From JBGPJM01 sp041485385 (GTDB lineage Bacteria > Planctomycetota > Phycisphaerae > Phycisphaerales > UBA1924): DNA of 41,457 nt. The notes under the pieces were generated by a model. The model saw nothing but the letters and a program-made list of their open reading frames with translations, searched no databases and was not told the origin of the DNA. The translations under genes and the position numbers were made by a program. Shown here one piece after another: positions 38,612 to 41,457 of the stretch. How positions within the stretch are numbered: the stretch's first letter is position 1; the number at the start of each line of letters is the position of its first letter. The stretch lies in assembly GCA_041485385.1 (NCBI GenBank), contig JBGPJM010000020.1:1-41457 (forward strand). The letters are read 5' to 3'.

Positions 38612-38902
38612 TCAGCAGTGCTCGCCCGTGTCGGTCTCGTCCTGGTTCTCCTCCCCCAGGGCCATGTCGCGGATCGCGGCCATCTCGCGCCGGGTCGCCT
38701 CGACGTCGAACTTCATGTACTTGAGGTTGAGCTGCAGGTCGGCGACGGCGTCCTGGATCTGGCCGAAGGCCTGGCGGGCCACGTCGTAGCGGGCGCGGGT
38801 CTCGGTCACCAGCCCCTCGAGCGCGCCGCGCTCGGTCTCGGGCAGGGCGGCGATCCGCTCCATCATCGCGTCGATCCGGGCGTTGAACTCGCTGGTCGTC
38901 AT
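38612..38902 (-). CDS. Small helical coiled-coil protein
   Basis: 96 residues, all helical and highly charged: ARIDAMMERIAALPETERGA, VTETRARYDVARQAFGQIQD, LQLNLKYMKFDVEATRREM, ending in an acidic EENQDETDTGEHC tail. The layout resembles small cytoplasmic proteins that form helical hairpins. AAGGAG lies 7 nt before ATG 38902. No family is named. Confidence 0.75.
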   Translation of the reverse strand: MTTSEFNARIDAMMERIAALPETERGALEGLVTETRARYDVARQAFGQIQDAVADLQLNLKYMKFDVEATRREMAAIRDMALGEENQDETDTGEHC

Positions 38903-39213
38903 GGCGCAGCTCCTTCTCGCTTCCACCGGGGCCTGTTATCCGGATCCTCCAGAGACCCGGCGCGCCCCGGCGCTCACGAGCATGAATGAGCAACCGCACA
39001 GCCGCCCGCGCCAAACCGCGTGCCACCGGCGCTCTGTCCGGGAAGAACGCCGCGGCCCTCGCCCCGGCGTCACCAGCGTGCGGGGCTTGCGCCCTGCGCA
39101 AGCGCGGCAAACTGGCCGTCTGCATGGTGTGTTGATCCCCCGCCACGTGCCCACGTTGATCGGTGCCGCTCAATCCGCGTGCCAAACCGAAGACCTGTAA
39201 CCGGCGCCCGCCC
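38903..39213. other. Intergenic region, 311 bp, with one hairpin
   Basis: Contains GCTTGCGC-CCT-GCGCAAGC (39085-39103), a perfect 8-bp stem 110 nt past the end of the TIM-barrel gene, without T tract. On the minus strand GATAAC near 38935-38940 may be the -10 element of the coiled-coil gene. No coding signal is seen. Confidence 0.45.
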
Positions 39214-40143
39214 TCAACCCCCTTTCTGCAGCTCTTCGCGGACCTTCTCCACGAGCTTCTTGGTTGCCCGGATTCCTTCCGGCTCGCTGAGCTTGTCCCC
39301 CTCGTACTCGATGCCCAGGTGGCCGTGGTAGCCGGCGTCGACGACGATCTTGAGCATCTTCCGATAATCGGTCTGCGTCTCGTTCCCCTCCGAGTCGAAC
39401 TCGTGGGTCTTGGCGCTGACGCCCTTGGCGTAGGGCATCAGCTCCTTGACGCCCTTGTAGCGGTCGTACTCGCCGAAGTTGCCGAAGTCCGGGAGCGTGC
39501 CGCAGCGCGGGTTGTTGACCTTCTTCATCACCCCCGCGAGCCAGACGCCGTTGGAGGAGAGCCCGCCGTGGTTCTCGACGATGACGTTGAGCTCGTGCCT
39601 GGCGCCAAACTCGACGAGCCTCCCGAGCCCGTCGGCGGCACGGGCCATCTGTTCGTCGTAGGTGCCGTCGCTCTGGGCGTTGACGCGGATGGCGTGGCAG
39701 CCGAGGGTCTTGGCGGCCTCGACCCACTTGTAGTGGTTCTCGACGGCGGTGGTGCGTTTCTTGTCGTCGGGGTCGCCGATGGCCCCCTCGTTGTCGCACA
39801 TGATCAGCACGCTCCGCACGCCCAGATCGTCGCAGCGCTTTTTGAGCTCGGCGATGTACCTGGTGTCCTTGGCCTTGTCCATGAAGAACTGGTTGACGTA
39901 CTCGACGGCCTCGATGCCGTACTCCTGCTTGGCCAGGCGCGGGAAATCCAGGTGCTCGATCTTCTTGTCGAAGAGCGCGTGGTGCAGCGACCACTCGGCC
40001 AGCGAGATCTTGAACAGGGGCTCGGCCTTCCGCACGGGGGTCCTCGCGGCGGCGGTCCCGGCGAGGGCCAGCCCGGCCCCGGCGGCGACCCCGGCCTTCA
40101 GGAGCGTGCGGCGATCGACGGCGGGGTTCGTGTTGTTGTTCAT
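39214..40143 (-). CDS. Sugar phosphate isomerase/epimerase-like TIM barrel, Tat-exported
   Basis: 309 residues. A twin-arginine signal DRRTLLKAGVAAGAGLALAG (about 10-29) directs folded export. The barrel shows KISLAEWSLHHALF, YGIEAVEYVNQFF, VRSVLIMCDNEGA, CHAIRVNAQSD, LNVIVENHGGLSSNG (candidate metal-binding Glu and His), TLPDFGNFG, GVSAKTHEFDSEGNE (candidate His and Glu) and YHGHLGIEYEGD (Glu). These are the metal ligands of the AP-endonuclease-2/xylose isomerase-like superfamily. Planctomycetes have many such exported paralogues for carbohydrate or inositol compounds; substrate unknown. GGAG lies about 8 nt before the ATG. Confidence 0.9.
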   Translation of the reverse strand: MNNNTNPAVDRRTLLKAGVAAGAGLALAGTAAARTPVRKAEPLFKISLAEWSLHHALFDKKIEHLDFPRLAKQEYGIEAVEYVNQFFMDKAKDTRYIAELKKRCDDLGVRSVLIMCDNEGAIGDPDDKKRTTAVENHYKWVEAAKTLGCHAIRVNAQSDGTYDEQMARAADGLGRLVEFGARHELNVIVENHGGLSSNGVWLAGVMKKVNNPRCGTLPDFGNFGEYDRYKGVKELMPYAKGVSAKTHEFDSEGNETQTDYRKMLKIVVDAGYHGHLGIEYEGDKLSEPEGIRATKKLVEKVREELQKGG

Positions 40144-40204
40144 CGGGGTTCTCCGTTTCCGCTTCAGGATACCACACCCCCCCTCCCTCCCTCCCCGCCC
40201 CTCC

Positions 40205-41020
40205 TCAGATCGTGCTCAGGTCTCTCCGGGAAAACACCACCCCCGCCGCCGTCCACAGCGCCGCCCCCGCCCCGATCAGCACCGCCATGTTTTTCAGGGG
40301 CCACTTTCCGTCGCGCAGGACTTCGAGCGGGCGGTGGTAGCTGAGCAGGCTCAGCCAGCTCAGCTTCTCGGCGACGCTCCAGAACTGCGCCAGGTAGTTG
40401 AGCAGGAAGCTCGCCAGCAGCACGAGCATCGCGCTGGTGATCGCCCTGCCGCGACGGTCGCTCAGCGCCGACATCAGCCACGAGAAGGCGCCGACGGCGA
40501 AGTAGACGCAGAACAGGTTCGCGGCCACGATGACGATGCGGGCCAGCTCCGGGCGCTGCCACGGCGCCAGGCGCACGCCCCCCAGGCGGCTGCCCGCGAC
40601 GCCCATCGCCACGACGACCACGCCCGACGCCAGCCACACCGCCGACTCGCTCACCATCAGCCCCCAGCGTGAGACGGGCAACCCCAGCAGCACGTCGATG
40701 GTGCCGCGGTCGACCTCGCCGGCGGGCACGCGGGTGCAGCAGACGATCGCGTGGGCCCACACCACCGCCAGCACCACCGGGTGCACCCACGGGATCGCCA
40801 TGAACATCTCGGGGCCCAGGCCCGCCGAGACGTCGGCCCCCAGCATCGCCTTGATGATGGTCTGCACGAACTGCATCTCGCGGATCTGCTCGCTGAACTG
40901 CTCGGCGAACCGCGGCAGCACGTACGCCAGGATCCCTTCCACCAGCATCAGCGCGCACCCCAGCAGCAGCGTCGGCGGCCACACCTCGCGCAGCGCCCGG
41001 AGCATGAGGCCGCGGTTCAT
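40205..41020 (-). CDS. ABC-2-type transporter permease subunit
   Basis: 271 residues with six hydrophobic segments: PTLLLGCALMLVEGILAYVL, the block HPVVLAVVWAHAIVCC with the family's RGTIDVLLGLPVSRWGLMVS coupling stretch (in which EVDRGTID resembles the conserved E-R-G-T of ABC-2 permeases), then four more in the C-terminal half. The ATG overlaps the stop of the ATPase gene (ATGA), so the two are one operon and form a homodimeric or heterodimeric exporter. Substrate unknown. Confidence 0.9.
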   Translation of the reverse strand: MNRGLMLRALREVWPPTLLLGCALMLVEGILAYVLPRFAEQFSEQIREMQFVQTIIKAMLGADVSAGLGPEMFMAIPWVHPVVLAVVWAHAIVCCTRVPAGEVDRGTIDVLLGLPVSRWGLMVSESAVWLASGVVVVAMGVAGSRLGGVRLAPWQRPELARIVIVAANLFCVYFAVGAFSWLMSALSDRRGRAITSAMLVLLASFLLNYLAQFWSVAEKLSWLSLLSYHRPLEVLRDGKWPLKNMAVLIGAGAALWTAAGVVFSRRDLSTI

Positions 41021-41457
41021 GACTTTCCCCCTGGCGCCGGTGCGCCGGCGCCCGTCCCGCCCGCGCGCTCCTGCGCGTAGTACTGCCGGAAGAGGCTCTC
41101 CAGGTCGGGGCGTGTGATCGAGAGGTCGTCCACGGGCTTTCCGGCGAGCCAGGCGACCAGGCCGCTCACCGGACCGCTGAGCATGCACTCCCAGAGTGCG
41201 CCGTCGCGCCGGTGGACGACCAGCCACGGCGGCGCCACCAGCGGGCCCATGGCGCTCTCCAGCGCGCCCGGCCCCCACCTGATCATCACCTCGTGCCCCG
41301 CCTGCTCCCTCAACCCCTCCAGCGTCTGCGCCGCCACCAGCTTCCCGTCGCGCACGATCGCCACGCGCTCGCAGAGCTGCTCGACCTCGCTGAGGCTGTT
41401 GCTGGAGAAGAAGACCGTCGCGCCCGCCGCGGCCATCTTCTGCAGCCGCTCGCGCAG
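41017..41457 (-). CDS. ABC transporter ATP-binding subunit, C-terminal part (5' end outside window)
   Basis: About 146 residues visible; the frame continues to the window edge (LRERLQKMAAAG...). The only ATPase motif left is the H-loop region: ATVFFSSNSLSEVEQLCERV and AIVRDGKLVAAQTLEGL. The switch residue, His in nearly all ABC ATPases (SSH), is Asn here (SSN). After it comes a C-terminal regulatory domain of the NatA/CcmA-like group, ending DLSITRPDLESLFRQYYAQE. The stop overlaps the permease start. Confidence 0.87.
   Translation of the reverse strand: MRERLQKMAAAGATVFFSSNSLSEVEQLCERVAIVRDGKLVAAQTLEGLREQAGHEVMIRWGPGALESAMGPLVAPPWLVVHRRDGALWECMLSGPVSGLVAWLAGKPVDDLSITRPDLESLFRQYYAQERAGGTGAGAPAPGGKS

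Overview
The window is about 70% GC with densely packed genes and reads like a chromosome segment of a planctomycete, most likely of the Phycisphaerae type. The reasons are two exported proteins with a PEP-CTERM-like tail (Pro-rich motif, hydrophobic segment, Arg cluster), a C25-family (gingipain-like) peptidase, many lipoproteins with Ala/Gly-Cys lipoboxes, a Tat-exported sugar isomerase-like TIM barrel, and housekeeping proteins (LepA, DEAD-box helicase) with lineage-type insertions. This assignment is inference; there is no rRNA or other decisive marker.

Layout. 1-8.7 kb: an amino-acid permease cut by the window edge, a small 4-TM protein, a PEP-CTERM-like protein, a C25 peptidase, a DUF1579 protein, an endonuclease III-like protein with an upstream lipoprotein, VOC and YciI-like enzymes, and a lipoprotein aspartyl protease. 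8.7-9.9 kb: a structured non-coding stretch followed by a retron-type reverse transcriptase. 9.9-14.5 kb: lepA, a class C beta-lactamase-like lipoprotein, and a 2-hydroxyacid dehydrogenase with an export signal. 14.5-20 kb: an accessory-looking island with a three-gene HicA/HicB operon and a palindromic operator, an orphan protein, a lipoprotein, and a Fic protein divergent from a RepA-like AAA ATPase whose 3' end carries about 21-bp-spaced direct repeats. 20-24.7 kb: a coiled-coil lipoprotein, a fatty acid hydroxylase, a small membrane protein and a methyltransferase. 24.7-30.3 kb: a tripartite RND efflux operon (TolC, membrane fusion protein, RND pump, coupled by ATGA and GTGA overlaps). 30.4-41.5 kb: a HAF-repeat PEP-CTERM protein, a paralogous lipoprotein pair, an unknown secreted protein, a DEAD-box helicase, a beta-propeller protein, GlsB/YeaQ-like protein, a second DUF1579-like protein, a histidine phosphatase, a coiled-coil protein, a TIM barrel, and an ABC exporter cut by the right edge.

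The most interesting points are: (i) the retron-like RT with at least four hairpins in the 240 bases before it and no obvious known effector; (ii) a HicA/HicB pair preceded by a third gene with an integrase-N-terminal-like region, where HicB seems to lack a DNA-binding domain and the promoter carries a perfect palindrome; (iii) iteron-like repeats that run through the end of a RepA-like ATPase gene; (iv) a repeated promoter pattern (TANNNT 6-9 nt before the start codon, no Shine-Dalgarno) at ten genes, which suggests that leaderless mRNAs are common in this organism.
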